Below, piece after piece: positions 9,167 to 18,094 of a DNA stretch of 64,000 nt. The translations under genes and the position numbers were made by a program. Origin of the DNA: Solimonas sp. SE-A11 (lineage in GTDB: Bacteria > Pseudomonadota > Gammaproteobacteria > Nevskiales > Nevskiaceae); NCBI RefSeq assembly GCF_030345715.1, contig NZ_JAUASX010000013.1, positions 62,001 to 126,000 of the forward strand, written 5' to 3'. The stretch's first letter is position 1; each line of letters opens with the position of its first letter. The notes below the pieces were generated by a model, which did no database searches, was not told where the DNA came from, and saw only the letters and a program-made list of their open reading frames with translations.

Positions 9167-12100
9167 ATGGCACGTTTCTTCATCGATCGCCCGATCTTTG
9201 CCTGGGTGATCTCGCTGTTCATCCTGATCGCCGGCGCGCTGGCGATCACGCAGCTACCGATCTCGCAGTACCCCACCATCGCGCCGCCGGCGGTCGTCAT
9301 CACGGCGACCTACCCCGGCGCCTCGGCCAAGATCCTGGACGAGAGCGTCACCAGCCTGATCGAGCAGGAGCTAAACGGTGCCGAAGGCCTGGAGTACGTC
9401 GAGTCCAAGAGCCAGAGCAACGGCCAGGCCACGATCACCGCGTCCTTCCGCGTCGGCACCGATCCCGAGATCGCCGCGGTGGACGTGCAGAACCGCCTGA
9501 AGCGCGTCGAGGCACGCTTGCCGCAGGCGGTGCGCCAGCAGGGCGTGCAGGTCAACAAGGCCACCAACAACTTCCTGCTGTTCATCACCCTGTCCTCCAG
9601 CGATCCGAAGATCGACCCGGTGGTGCTGGGCGACTACATCTCGCGCAACGTGATCGAGAGCATCCGCCGCCTGCCCGGCGTCGGCCAGGCGCTGCTGTTC
9701 GGCACCGAGCGCGCCATGCGCGTTTGGATCGACCCGGCCAAGCTGGTGGGCCTCAACCTGACGCCGGCCGACGTCGTCGCCGCCATCGAGAAGCAGAACG
9801 CCCAGGTCGCCGCCGGCATGGTCGGCGGGCAGCCCTCGCCGGACACGCAGCAGATCGCCCACAGCGTGGTCGTCACCGGACAGCTGACCACGCCGGAGGC
9901 CTTCGGCAACATCCTGCTGCGGGCCAACGCCGACGGCTCGGTGCTGCGCCTGCGCGACGTCGCGCGCGTCGAGCTCGGCGGCCAGGAATACGCCGCCACC
10001 GCGCGCCTCAACGGCCGCCCGCTGGCCGCCATCGGCGTGCAGCTCACGCCCACCGGCAACGCCCTGGCCACGGCCGATGCGGTGCGCGAGAAAATGGAAG
10101 AGCTGAAGACCTACTTCCCCGAGGGCTTCAGCTACGACATCCCCTACGACAGCTCCAGCTTCGTGCGCATCTCCATCAAGGAGGTGGTGAAGACCCTGCT
10201 CGAGGCGGTGCTGCTGGTGTTCCTGGTGATGTACCTGTTCCTGCAGAACTTCCGCGCCACGCTGATTCCCACCATCGTCGTGCCGGTGGCGCTGACCGGC
10301 GCCTTCGTCACCATGCTGGCGCTGGGCTTCTCGATCAACGTGCTGACCATGTTCGGCCTGGTGCTGGCCATCGGCATCCTGGTGGACGACGCCATCGTGG
10401 TGGTGGAGAACGTCGAGCGCATCATGCGCGAGGAAGGCCTGTCGCCGCGCGACGCCACGGTCAAGGCCATGGGCCAGATCACCGGCGCCATCGTCGGCAT
10501 CACCCTGGTGCTCACCGCCGTATTCATCCCCATGGCCTTCTTCGGCGGCTCGGTGGGCGCGATCTACAAGCAGTTCTCGCTGTCCATGGCCTCGTCGATG
10601 CTGTTCTCCGCGCTGATGGCGCTGACGCTGACGCCGGCGCTCTGCGCCACCATGCTCAAGCCGATCCCGAAGGGACATCATGAAAGCCGCGGCGGATTCT
10701 TCGGCTGGTTCAACCGTCGCTTCGAGCGCACCACCGAGCAGTACCATGGCTCGGTGGCGCGCATCCTGCGCCGCACCGGCCGCTACATGATGGTCTACGC
10801 CGCGCTGCTGGTGGCGCTGGGCCTGCTGTTCGTGCGCCTGCCCAGCTCCTTCCTGCCGACCGAGGATCAGGGCTACACCCTGACCCTGGTGCAGCTGCCG
10901 CCGGGCGCCAGCATCCACCGCACCGAGCAGGTGGTGGAGCAGGTGGAGAAGTTCTTCGGCGAAGAATCCGCGGTGTCGCGCCTGGTCACGGTGGTGGGCT
11001 TCAGCTTCGCCGGCGCCGGCCAGAACGCCGCGCTGGGCTTTGCCAATCTCAAGGACTGGAGCGAGCGCAGCGACGAGGAATCGGCGATGGCGCTGTCCGG
11101 CAAGGCCAACGGCACGCTGTCGCACGTGCGCGATGCCGAGATCCTGACCATCGTGCCGCCGCCGATTCCGGAACTGGGCAGCGCCACCGGCTTTGCGCTG
11201 CGCCTGCAGGACCGCGGCAGCCTGGGCCGCGACAAGCTGATCGAGGCGCGCAACCAGCTGATGACCATGGCGCGGCAGAATCCGAAGCTGATGAACGTCA
11301 TCGTCGAAGGCCTGGAGGATGCGCCGCAACTGCAGCTCGACGTGGATCGCGAGAAGGCCAGCGCCCTGGGAGTGTCCTTCGAGGATGTCAACGCGGTGTT
11401 GTCCACCGCATTGGGCTCGGCCTACGTCAACGACTTCCCCAGCCAGGGCCGCCAGCAGCGCGTGATCGTGCAGGCGGTAGCCGAGGCGCGCATGCAGCCG
11501 GAAGACCTAACGGCGCTATACGTTCGCAACGGCCGCGGCGAGATGGTGGCGCTGTCGTCCTTCGTGCAGTCGCGCTGGGTGCCGGGCTCGGTGCAGCTGA
11601 TGCGCTACAACGGCTTCCCCACCATCGGCATCACCGGCGACGCCGCGCCCGGCTACAGCACCGGCGAGGCCATGACCGAGATGGAGAACATGGTCGCCCA
11701 GCTGCCCAAGGGTGTCGGCTACGAGTGGTCCGGCCAGTCGCGCGAGGAAAAGCTCTCCGGTGCGCAGGCTCCGGCGCTGTTCGTGCTGTCCTTCCTCGCC
11801 GTGTTCCTGTGCCTGGCGGCGCTCTACGAGAGCTGGTCGATCCCCTTCGCGGTGATGCTGGTGGTGCCGCTGGGCATCCTCGGCGCGGTGCTGGGCGTGC
11901 TGCTGCGCGACATGCCGGACGACGTCTACTTCAAGGTGGGCCTGATCGCGATCATCGGCCTGTCGGCCAAGAACGCGATCCTGATCATCGAGTTCGCCAA
12001 GGACCTGCATGAGCAGGGCAAGGGCCTGGTCGAGGCGACGCTGGAGGCGGTGAAGCTGCGCTTCCGTCCCATCGTGATGACCTCGCTGGCCTTCATCCTT

Positions 12101-12289
12101 GGTGTGCTGCCGCTGGTGATCGCCGACGGCGCAGGCTCCGCCAGCCAGCGCGCCATCGGCACCGCCGTGATGGGCGGCATGATCGCCGCCACCGTGCTCG
12201 CGGTGTTCCTGGTGCCGGTGTTCTTCGTCGTGGTGAAGCGCCTGGTGGCGCGGCGCCCGGCGTCCGCGCAGGAGATGGCCCATGAGTAA
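9167..12289 (+). CDS. RND multidrug efflux pump, HAE-1 family (AcrB/MexB type)
   Basis: A 1040-residue inner-membrane proton antiporter, the normal length for HAE-1 pumps. It begins MARFFIDRPIFAWVISLFI, the family signature. The transmembrane-4 proton relay GILVDDAIVVVENVERI holds the two essential aspartates, and the symmetric second half shows GLSAKNAILIIEFAKDL. Two large periplasmic loops carry the porter and docking domains. It should expel hydrophobic drugs, dyes or detergents through the outer-membrane channel encoded downstream. The last 8 bp overlap that channel gene. Confidence 0.95.
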   Translation: MARFFIDRPIFAWVISLFILIAGALAITQLPISQYPTIAPPAVVITATYPGASAKILDESVTSLIEQELNGAEGLEYVESKSQSNGQATITASFRVGTDPEIAAVDVQNRLKRVEARLPQAVRQQGVQVNKATNNFLLFITLSSSDPKIDPVVLGDYISRNVIESIRRLPGVGQALLFGTERAMRVWIDPAKLVGLNLTPADVVAAIEKQNAQVAAGMVGGQPSPDTQQIAHSVVVTGQLTTPEAFGNILLRANADGSVLRLRDVARVELGGQEYAATARLNGRPLAAIGVQLTPTGNALATADAVREKMEELKTYFPEGFSYDIPYDSSSFVRISIKEVVKTLLEAVLLVFLVMYLFLQNFRATLIPTIVVPVALTGAFVTMLALGFSINVLTMFGLVLAIGILVDDAIVVVENVERIMREEGLSPRDATVKAMGQITGAIVGITLVLTAVFIPMAFFGGSVGAIYKQFSLSMASSMLFSALMALTLTPALCATMLKPIPKGHHESRGGFFGWFNRRFERTTEQYHGSVARILRRTGRYMMVYAALLVALGLLFVRLPSSFLPTEDQGYTLTLVQLPPGASIHRTEQVVEQVEKFFGEESAVSRLVTVVGFSFAGAGQNAALGFANLKDWSERSDEESAMALSGKANGTLSHVRDAEILTIVPPPIPELGSATGFALRLQDRGSLGRDKLIEARNQLMTMARQNPKLMNVIVEGLEDAPQLQLDVDREKASALGVSFEDVNAVLSTALGSAYVNDFPSQGRQQRVIVQAVAEARMQPEDLTALYVRNGRGEMVALSSFVQSRWVPGSVQLMRYNGFPTIGITGDAAPGYSTGEAMTEMENMVAQLPKGVGYEWSGQSREEKLSGAQAPALFVLSFLAVFLCLAALYESWSIPFAVMLVVPLGILGAVLGVLLRDMPDDVYFKVGLIAIIGLSAKNAILIIEFAKDLHEQGKGLVEATLEAVKLRFRPIVMTSLAFILGVLPLVIADGAGSASQRAIGTAVMGGMIAATVLAVFLVPVFFVVVKRLVARRPASAQEMAHE

Positions 12290-13694
12290 GACGATCTTCC
12301 GCCTCGGCGCCTGGCCCCTGGCCCTGGCGATGGCCGGCTGCACGCTGGTGCCGCGCTACGAGCGCCCGGCACTACCGGTGGACGCGCAGTATCCCGCCGG
12401 CGACAGCACCGCAGCCAAGGATGCGGTGGAACTGGGCTGGCGCGAGATGTTCACCGACGCGCGCCTGCAGGCATTGATCGCCACGGCCCTGGAAAACAAC
12501 CGCGACCTGCGCACGGCGGTGCTCAATGCCGAGCGCGCACAGGCGCTGTACCGTGTGCAGCGCGCGGACCTGCTGCCGCAGATCGTCGCACAAGGCAGCC
12601 TCAGCCGCGGCCGCACGCCGGCGGCGCTGAGCCCGCCCGGTAGCGCCGTCACCGGCAGCGAATACCAGGTGGGCCTGGGCATCACCGCCTTCGAGCTGGA
12701 CCTGTTCGGCCGCGTGCGTAGCCTGAAGGACGCCGCGCTGGCGCAATACCTGGCCACTGCCGAGGCACGCGATGCCGCGCGCATCGCGCTGATCGCCGAG
12801 GTGGCCAAGGCCTGGCTCGCCGACCTGGCGCTGCGTGAGCAGTTGGACCTGGCGCGCAAGACCCTGGAAGCCCGCAGCGTGGCGCTGACCCTTGCGCGGC
12901 AGCGCTACGAAGCCGGCGCCTCGTCGGCGCTGGACCTCAAGCAGGTGGAGACGCTGGTGGAATCCGCCCGCGTGGCCACCGTCACGCTGACGCGCCGCAG
13001 CGCCCAGGCAGGCAACGCCCTGCGCCTGGTGGTGGGCGCGCCGGTGGCGCCGGGCGCGGACACATCCCTGCTGTCGGACCAGCCCTTTGTCGCCAACCTG
13101 CCGGCCGGCCTGCCCTCGCAGCTGCTGGCGCAGCGCCCGGACCTGCGTGCCGCCGAGCAGCGCCTGCTGTCGGCCAACGCCAGCATCGGTGCCGCGCGCG
13201 CCGCCTTCTTCCCGCGCATCTCGCTGACCGCCGCCATCGGCAGCGCCTCGCCGGAGCTGTCGGACCTGTTCGAGGCCGGCAGCCGTAACTGGTCCTTCGT
13301 GCCGCAGGTCACGCTGCCGATCTTCGACGCCGGCCGCAACCGCGCCAACCTGCGCGTCTCGCAGGTGGACCGCGACCTGGCCGTGGCCGACTACGAGCGC
13401 AGCATCCAGGTCGCCTTCCGCGAGGTGGCGGATGCGCTGGTGGCGCGTGGCAGCTTCGAGGAGCAGGTGGAGGCGCAGGAGCGCCTGCGCCAGGGCCAGG
13501 CCGACCGACTGCAGCTCGCTGAGCAGCGCTACAAGGCCGGCATCGCCAGCTACCTCGACGTGCTGGACGCGCAGCGCGAGCTGTTCGATGCCGAACAGGA
13601 CCTGGTGGAGGCGCGGCAGCAGCGCCTGCTGAACCTGGTGGACCTGTATCGCGCCCTGGGCGGTGGGCTGAGGGAGCAAAGCGGAGGCGCGTAG
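12282..13694 (+). CDS. Outer-membrane efflux channel, NodT/OprM family
   Basis: A 470-residue outer-membrane factor lipoprotein (lipobox MAGC, Cys20). It has the TolC/OprM duplicated helical architecture with typical repeats: ARQRYEAGASSALDLKQVE in the first half and AEQRYKAGIASYLDVLDAQ in the second. It completes the tripartite pump, forming the exit duct that spans the periplasm and outer membrane. The start overlaps the pump gene by 8 bp, indicating translational coupling. Confidence 0.94.
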   Translation: MSKTIFRLGAWPLALAMAGCTLVPRYERPALPVDAQYPAGDSTAAKDAVELGWREMFTDARLQALIATALENNRDLRTAVLNAERAQALYRVQRADLLPQIVAQGSLSRGRTPAALSPPGSAVTGSEYQVGLGITAFELDLFGRVRSLKDAALAQYLATAEARDAARIALIAEVAKAWLADLALREQLDLARKTLEARSVALTLARQRYEAGASSALDLKQVETLVESARVATVTLTRRSAQAGNALRLVVGAPVAPGADTSLLSDQPFVANLPAGLPSQLLAQRPDLRAAEQRLLSANASIGAARAAFFPRISLTAAIGSASPELSDLFEAGSRNWSFVPQVTLPIFDAGRNRANLRVSQVDRDLAVADYERSIQVAFREVADALVARGSFEEQVEAQERLRQGQADRLQLAEQRYKAGIASYLDVLDAQRELFDAEQDLVEARQQRLLNLVDLYRALGGGLREQSGGA

Positions 13695-13802
13695 TGCGTC
13701 TCCGCGCGCCGGCCCGCGCGCGCGGCGCCATGCGCATGCGTTACCCTTGGGAGTGTCACGGGCCCTGGCCCCTGGCGTGCCACTTCCGCGGGAATCCCCT
13801 CC

Positions 13803-15518
13803 ATGCCGCACGACGTCACGCTCATCGCCACCATCGCCGTCGGCTTCGTCCTGGCCTTTGTCCTCGGCCTGGTCGCCAATCGTCTGCGCCTGCCGCCCCT
13901 GGTTGGTTACCTGGTGGCCGGTGTCCTGGTAGGCCCCAACACTCCCGGCTTCGTCGCCGACGCCGCACTGGCGGCACAGCTCGCCGAAATCGGCGTGATC
14001 CTGCTGATGTTCGGCGTGGGCCTGCATTTCTCGCTGGCCGACCTGATGGCCGTGCGGCGCATCGCCATCCCCGGCGCCATCGGACAGATCGTGTTGGCCA
14101 GTGCCATCGGCGTGGGCATGGCGATGTTCTGGGGCTGGAGCTTCGGCAGTGGCCTGGTGCTGGGCCTGAGCCTGTCGGTGGCCAGTACCGTGGTGCTGCT
14201 CAAGGCACTGGAGGAGCGCAACGCGGTGGCCTCCACCAACGGTCGCATCGCCGTGGGCTGGCTGATCGTGGAAGACCTGGCGATGGTGCTGGCCCTGGTG
14301 CTGCTGCCGGCGCTGGCCGGCGTGCTCGGCGGCAAGCCCGACGAGGGCGCGGCGGCGGCCGGCCCGCTGTGGCAGCAACTGCTGATGACGCTGCTGAAGG
14401 TCTCCGCCTTCGGCGCCGTGGTATTGCTGGTGGGGCCGCGCGTGCTGCCCTGGCTGCTCAAGCAGGTAGCGCGCACCGGCTCGCGCGAGCTGTTCACGCT
14501 GGCGGTGCTGTCCATGGCCATCGGCATCGCCTTCGGCTCCGCCGCGCTGTTCGGCGTGTCCTTCGCGCTCGGCGCGTTCTTCGCCGGCATGGTGCTCAAC
14601 GAGTCCGACCTCAGCCACAAGGCCGCCGCCAACTCGCTGCCGCTGCAGGACGCCTTCGCCGTGCTGTTCTTCGTCTCGGTGGGCATGCTGTTCGACCCCA
14701 TGATCCTGGTCCGCGAGCCGCTGCTGGTCGCCTCGGTGCTGCTGCTGGTGGTGATCGGCAAGTCCCTGGTGGCCGCCGCCATCGTGCTGCTGCTGGGCTA
14801 CCCGCTGTCCACCGCGCTGACCGTTTCCGCCGCGCTGGCGCAGATCGGCGAGTTCTCCTTCATCCTGGCCGGCATCGGCCTCAGCTACCAGCTGCTGCCG
14901 CCGGAGGGTTACAGCCTGGTGCTGGCCGCGGCGCTGTTGTCGATCACGCTGAATCCGCTGGCCTTCGCCGCCGCCAACTGGCTGGGCCGCCGCGCTCAGG
15001 CGAATCCGCGCCTGCGCCGCTCGCTGGAAACCTCGCGTGCCCCGCGCTTCGCCGCGCTGGAGGCTGAGCTGGACCAGGCCCGCGAACTCGCCGAGCAGCG
15101 CGCCGCCGCCCACCACAGCTTCTCACCGGAGGAACTGGTGGAGCGCTTCCCGCTGTTCGCCGAGCTGTCGCCGGAGCAGCGCGAGGTCGTGGCCCTGCAC
15201 TTCCACGCGCAGGACGCCCAGCCAGGCGAGCGGGTGATCCGCATCGGCGATCCGCCGGACGCGGTGTACTTCATCTCCTCCGGCCTGGTTGAGGTAGCGG
15301 TGGGCGACAAGCGCGTGCGCCTGCAGTCCGGCGACTTCTTCGGCGAGATGGCCCTGCTGGGCGACCGCCCGCGCTCGGCCGACGTGACCGCGCTGGACTA
15401 CTGCCGCTTCGTGACCCTCAACCGCCGTGACTTCCGCGAGGTGCTGCGCCGCTATCCGGCGATCCGCGGCCAGTTCGACGAGGCGGCGGCGCGGCGTGGG
15501 CAGATGAACCAGCAGTAG
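13803..15518 (+). CDS. CPA2 monovalent cation:proton antiporter with C-terminal cyclic-nucleotide-binding domain
   Basis: A 571-residue protein. Residues 1 to about 390 form a 12-helix Na+/H+ exchanger domain of the KefB/YbaL type, with GYLVAGVLVGPNTPG, LLMFGVGLHFS and SLSVASTVVLLKALEE. In place of the TrkA-N (RCK) domain normally found in KefB/KefC and YbaL, the C-terminus (about 440-560) is a cyclic-nucleotide-binding domain: FPLFAELSPEQREVV, YFISSGLVEVAVG, and the phosphate-binding cassette GDFFGEMALLGDRPRSA, with the Arg that contacts the cyclic phosphate. K+ or Na+ export gated by cAMP or a related nucleotide is inferred from the fusion. Confidence 0.88.
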   Translation: MPHDVTLIATIAVGFVLAFVLGLVANRLRLPPLVGYLVAGVLVGPNTPGFVADAALAAQLAEIGVILLMFGVGLHFSLADLMAVRRIAIPGAIGQIVLASAIGVGMAMFWGWSFGSGLVLGLSLSVASTVVLLKALEERNAVASTNGRIAVGWLIVEDLAMVLALVLLPALAGVLGGKPDEGAAAAGPLWQQLLMTLLKVSAFGAVVLLVGPRVLPWLLKQVARTGSRELFTLAVLSMAIGIAFGSAALFGVSFALGAFFAGMVLNESDLSHKAAANSLPLQDAFAVLFFVSVGMLFDPMILVREPLLVASVLLLVVIGKSLVAAAIVLLLGYPLSTALTVSAALAQIGEFSFILAGIGLSYQLLPPEGYSLVLAAALLSITLNPLAFAAANWLGRRAQANPRLRRSLETSRAPRFAALEAELDQARELAEQRAAAHHSFSPEELVERFPLFAELSPEQREVVALHFHAQDAQPGERVIRIGDPPDAVYFISSGLVEVAVGDKRVRLQSGDFFGEMALLGDRPRSADVTALDYCRFVTLNRRDFREVLRRYPAIRGQFDEAAARRGQMNQQ

Positions 15519-15547
15519 CAGGGTACGGCGGAGCGGCTGGAGCGAAT

Positions 15548-15600
15548 GTATATCCTATTGACATATCCTTTGCTTGGCGTATCATCATTCGGTATATCCC
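15548..15600 (+). promoter_or_regulatory. vapBC promoter with repeated ATATCC boxes
   Basis: TTGACA (15558-15563) and TATCAT (15580-15585), 16 bp apart, form a good sigma70 promoter 30 bp before vapB. Three copies of ATATCC flank and overlap it: GTATATCC at 15548, ACATATCC at 15561 and GGTATATCC at 15591. Repeated boxes around the promoter are typical of cooperative autorepression by antitoxin-toxin complexes. Confidence 0.6.
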
Positions 15601-15615
15601 AGGCGGACATGGCAA

Positions 15616-15846
15616 ATGGAACAAGGTGCGGTCTTCAAGAGCAATCGCAGTCAGGCCATCCGCTTGCCCAAGGCCGCGGCCTTGCCGGAAGACGTGAAGC
15701 GGGTGGACGTAGTGGCCATCGGCCGCACCCGCGTTATCACCCCTGCCGGAGAAGCCTGGGACAGCTGGTTCGATAGCACGGGTGTCAGCGCCGACTTCAT
15801 GGTCGAGCGGGAGCAACCCGCGGAGCAGGAGCGCGAGGCGTTCTGA
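15616..15846 (+). CDS. vapB: VapB-type antitoxin
   Basis: A 76-residue antitoxin starting MEQGAVFKSNRSQAIRLPK, a SpoVT/AbrB-like (swapped-hairpin) DNA-binding segment as in VapB. The acidic C-terminus (VEREQPAEQEREAF) should bind and block the toxin. The stop shares its last base with the start of vapC, a coupled toxin-antitoxin arrangement. Autoregulation through the repeated boxes upstream is expected. A longer start at 15574 would place the N-terminus inside the promoter and is rejected. Confidence 0.88.
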   Translation: MEQGAVFKSNRSQAIRLPKAAALPEDVKRVDVVAIGRTRVITPAGEAWDSWFDSTGVSADFMVEREQPAEQEREAF

Positions 15847-16247
15847 TGCTGCGCTACATGCTGGATACCAATCTCTGCATCGCCACCATCCGGGAAAAGC
15901 CGGTCGCGGTGCGGGCCGCCTTCAATCTCCATCACTCGCAGATGTGCATCAGTTCCGTCACTGTGATGGAGTTGCTGTACGGCGTGGAGTTGTCCGCGCA
16001 ATCTCAGCGAAACCTTGCGCAGGTGGAGGGCTTCATCGCGCGCCTGGATGTGCTGGACTACGATCCTGCGGCGGCGGCCCATACCGCCCAGATACGAGCC
16101 GAACTGAAAAAGGCCGGCACGCAGATCGGGCCGTACGATCAGATGATCGCGGGTCATGCGCGCTCGCGCGGATTGGTGGTGGTCACCAACAACACCAAGG
16201 AATTCCAGCGCGTGGCCGGTCTTCGCTTCGAAGACTGGATCGCCTGA
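15846..16247 (+). CDS. vapC: VapC PIN-domain ribonuclease toxin
   Basis: A 133-residue PIN-domain endoribonuclease. The acidic metal site is complete: Asp7 in MLDTN, Glu42 in VMELLYG, Asp98 in GPYDQMIA, and the NNTKEF segment near 115-120. Enzymes of this family cleave tRNA-fMet or other structured RNAs and stop growth unless bound by VapB. It is translationally coupled to vapB and followed by a strong bidirectional terminator. The pair looks intact and active. Confidence 0.92.
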   Translation: MLRYMLDTNLCIATIREKPVAVRAAFNLHHSQMCISSVTVMELLYGVELSAQSQRNLAQVEGFIARLDVLDYDPAAAAHTAQIRAELKKAGTQIGPYDQMIAGHARSRGLVVVTNNTKEFQRVAGLRFEDWIA

Positions 16248-16266
16248 TCGCTCTCGACATTGGAAG

Positions 16267-16296
16267 CGAAAAGGCCGCCCGAAGGCGGCCTTTTCG
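16267..16296. terminator. Bidirectional terminator between vapC and pntB
   Basis: A 13-bp perfect stem (CGAAAAGGCCGCC / GGCGGCCTTTTCG) with a CGAA tetraloop, with A and T runs at the outer ends. It separates two convergent genes and can end transcription from both sides. Confidence 0.85.
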
Positions 16297-16313
16297 TTAT
16301 GCAGTGATACCGC

Positions 16314-17750
16314 TTAGTGACCGCCGCCATCCAGCGACTTCACGGCCTGGATCATGGCGACCATGACCTTCTGCGCGTCGCCGTACACCAGGTTGGTGTT
16401 GTCGGCGAAGAACAGCTCGTTCTCCACGCCCGAGTAGCCCTTGCCCTGGCCGCGCTTGACCACGAAGACCTGCTTGGCCTGGTCGACGTTGAGGATCGGC
16501 ATGCCGTAGATCGGCGAGGACTTGTTGGTGCGGGCGGCCGGGTTCACGGTGTCGTTGGCGCCGATGACGATGGCGAAATCGGCTTCCTTGAACTCGCCGT
16601 TGATGTCTTCCATGTCGTAGATGATGTCGTACGGCACGCCGGCTTCGGCGAGCAGCACGTTCATGTGGCCGGGCATGCGGCCCGCCACCGGGTGGATGGC
16701 GAACTTCACTTCCACGCCCGCCGCCTGCAGCAGCTTCACGAACTCGTAGAGCTTGTGCTGCGCCTGGGCCACGGCCAGGCCGTAGCCCGGGGCGATGATG
16801 ACCTTGGAGGCGTAGCGCATCTGGATGCCGGCATCGCCCGCGTCCACCGGCTTCATGCTGCCCTTGATCTCGCCCTGCTGTTCGTCGCCGGAGGCGCCGA
16901 AGTTGGAGAAGATCACGTTGCTCACCGAGCGGTTCATGGCCTTGGCCATCAGCAGCGTCAGCAGCGTACCGGCGGAGCCCACCACCATACCGGCAATCAT
17001 CAGCGCCGGGTTGTTGAGCACGTAGCCTTCCAGGCCCACGGCGAGGCCGGTGAAGGCGTTGTACAGGGAGATCACCACCGGCATGTCGGCGCCACCGATG
17101 GGCATGGTCATCATCACGCCGAAGATCAGGGCCAGCGCGAAGAAGGCCACCGTGACGCTGGCCGGGGCATGGCCGCCAGCGCCGAACACGATGTACAGGC
17201 CCAGGGCGATCGTGGCCAGCATGATCGTGCCGTTGATGGCCTGGATGCCGGTCATGCGTAGCGTCTTGTTGATGCGGCCGTCGAGCTTGGCCCAGGCGAT
17301 CAGCGAGCCGGACAGCGACACCGCACCGATCAGGCCGCCGAACACGGTGACCAGGTAGTGCAGCGAGCCGTGGCTGGCGCCTTCGGTCGGGGTGGCCAGC
17401 AGCACCATCGCGGCGATGGCGGCAGCGGAACCGCCACCCATGCCGTTATAGAGCGCCACCATCTGCGGCATGGCGGTCATCTCGACCTTCTTGCCGCTCC
17501 ACCAGGCCCAGCCCACGCCGATCAGCAGCGCGGAGATCGCGACGATGGCATTGGTGGTCAGGTGCGGCTTGGCTGCCTCGGCGACGCCGAAGGTGTAGAG
17601 GAAGCTAGCCAGCACCGCCACCAGCATGCCGTAGCCGGCAACGACGATGCCCGAACGCGCCGTGACCGGCGAGGACATGCGCTTGAGGCCGTAGATGAAC
17701 AGGAAGGAGGCCGCCAGGGCGCTCACTTCGATCAGGAGTTGTGCATTCAT
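16314..17750 (-). CDS. pntB: NAD(P) transhydrogenase subunit beta
   Basis: A 478-residue inner-membrane protein: eight or nine hydrophobic helices (residues 1 to about 270), then the cytosolic NADP(H)-binding domain III. That domain shows VIIAPGYGLAVAQAQHKLYE, IHPVAGRMPGHMNVLLAEAG and VIGANDTVNPAARTN, and these are close to the family consensus. With the two alpha-subunit genes upstream it forms the proton-translocating transhydrogenase that makes NADPH from NADH using the proton gradient. It is the last gene of the pnt operon and ends at the terminator facing vapC. Confidence 0.96.
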   Translation of the reverse strand: MNAQLLIEVSALAASFLFIYGLKRMSSPVTARSGIVVAGYGMLVAVLASFLYTFGVAEAAKPHLTTNAIVAISALLIGVGWAWWSGKKVEMTAMPQMVALYNGMGGGSAAAIAAMVLLATPTEGASHGSLHYLVTVFGGLIGAVSLSGSLIAWAKLDGRINKTLRMTGIQAINGTIMLATIALGLYIVFGAGGHAPASVTVAFFALALIFGVMMTMPIGGADMPVVISLYNAFTGLAVGLEGYVLNNPALMIAGMVVGSAGTLLTLLMAKAMNRSVSNVIFSNFGASGDEQQGEIKGSMKPVDAGDAGIQMRYASKVIIAPGYGLAVAQAQHKLYEFVKLLQAAGVEVKFAIHPVAGRMPGHMNVLLAEAGVPYDIIYDMEDINGEFKEADFAIVIGANDTVNPAARTNKSSPIYGMPILNVDQAKQVFVVKRGQGKGYSGVENELFFADNTNLVYGDAQKVMVAMIQAVKSLDGGGH

Positions 17751-17765
17751 TGGTCTGGCGTCCCT

Positions 17766-18083
17766 TTACTTGCCTGCGGGCTTCTTGTCGGAGGACTTGA
17801 ACATCTCGAGCATGCGCTCGGTCACGACGTAGCCGCCGGCGGCGTTACCCGCGCCCAGCAGTACGCCGAAGAAGCCGATGGCCTGCTCCAGCACCGAGGT
17901 GGCGTTGAGCGTGGCGTAGATGGCGCCGACCACGACGATGCCGTGCACGAAGTTGGAGCCCGACATCAGCGGCGTGTGCAGGATCGACGGCACGCGGCCG
18001 ATGATCTCGTAGCCGGTGAACGCGGCGAGCATGAAGATGTAGAGGGCGACGAAGCCCGTCAGTACGGTTCCTGCGTGTTCCAT
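17766..18083 (-). CDS. pntAB: NAD(P) transhydrogenase alpha subunit, membrane part
   Basis: A 105-residue protein with three or four hydrophobic helices (FVALYIFMLAAFTGYEIIGRVP, broken by a short loop, then FVHGIVVVGAIYATL and a glycine-rich helix). It corresponds to domain IIa of the alpha subunit, encoded separately as in Rhodospirillum-type enzymes. It lies between pntAA and pntB, with 11 bp to the former and 15 bp to the latter. Membrane anchoring and part of the proton channel are its role. Confidence 0.93.
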   Translation of the reverse strand: MEHAGTVLTGFVALYIFMLAAFTGYEIIGRVPSILHTPLMSGSNFVHGIVVVGAIYATLNATSVLEQAIGFFGVLLGAGNAAGGYVVTERMLEMFKSSDKKPAGK

Positions 18084-18094
18084 GTTTGTTCCCC

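Noticed and set aside
9371..11329. Long antisense frames opposite the RND pump (and similar ones opposite the channel, metH, tamA and others)
   Set aside because: They are histidine/glutamine/arginine-rich mirror frames of GC-rich genes, with no family features.
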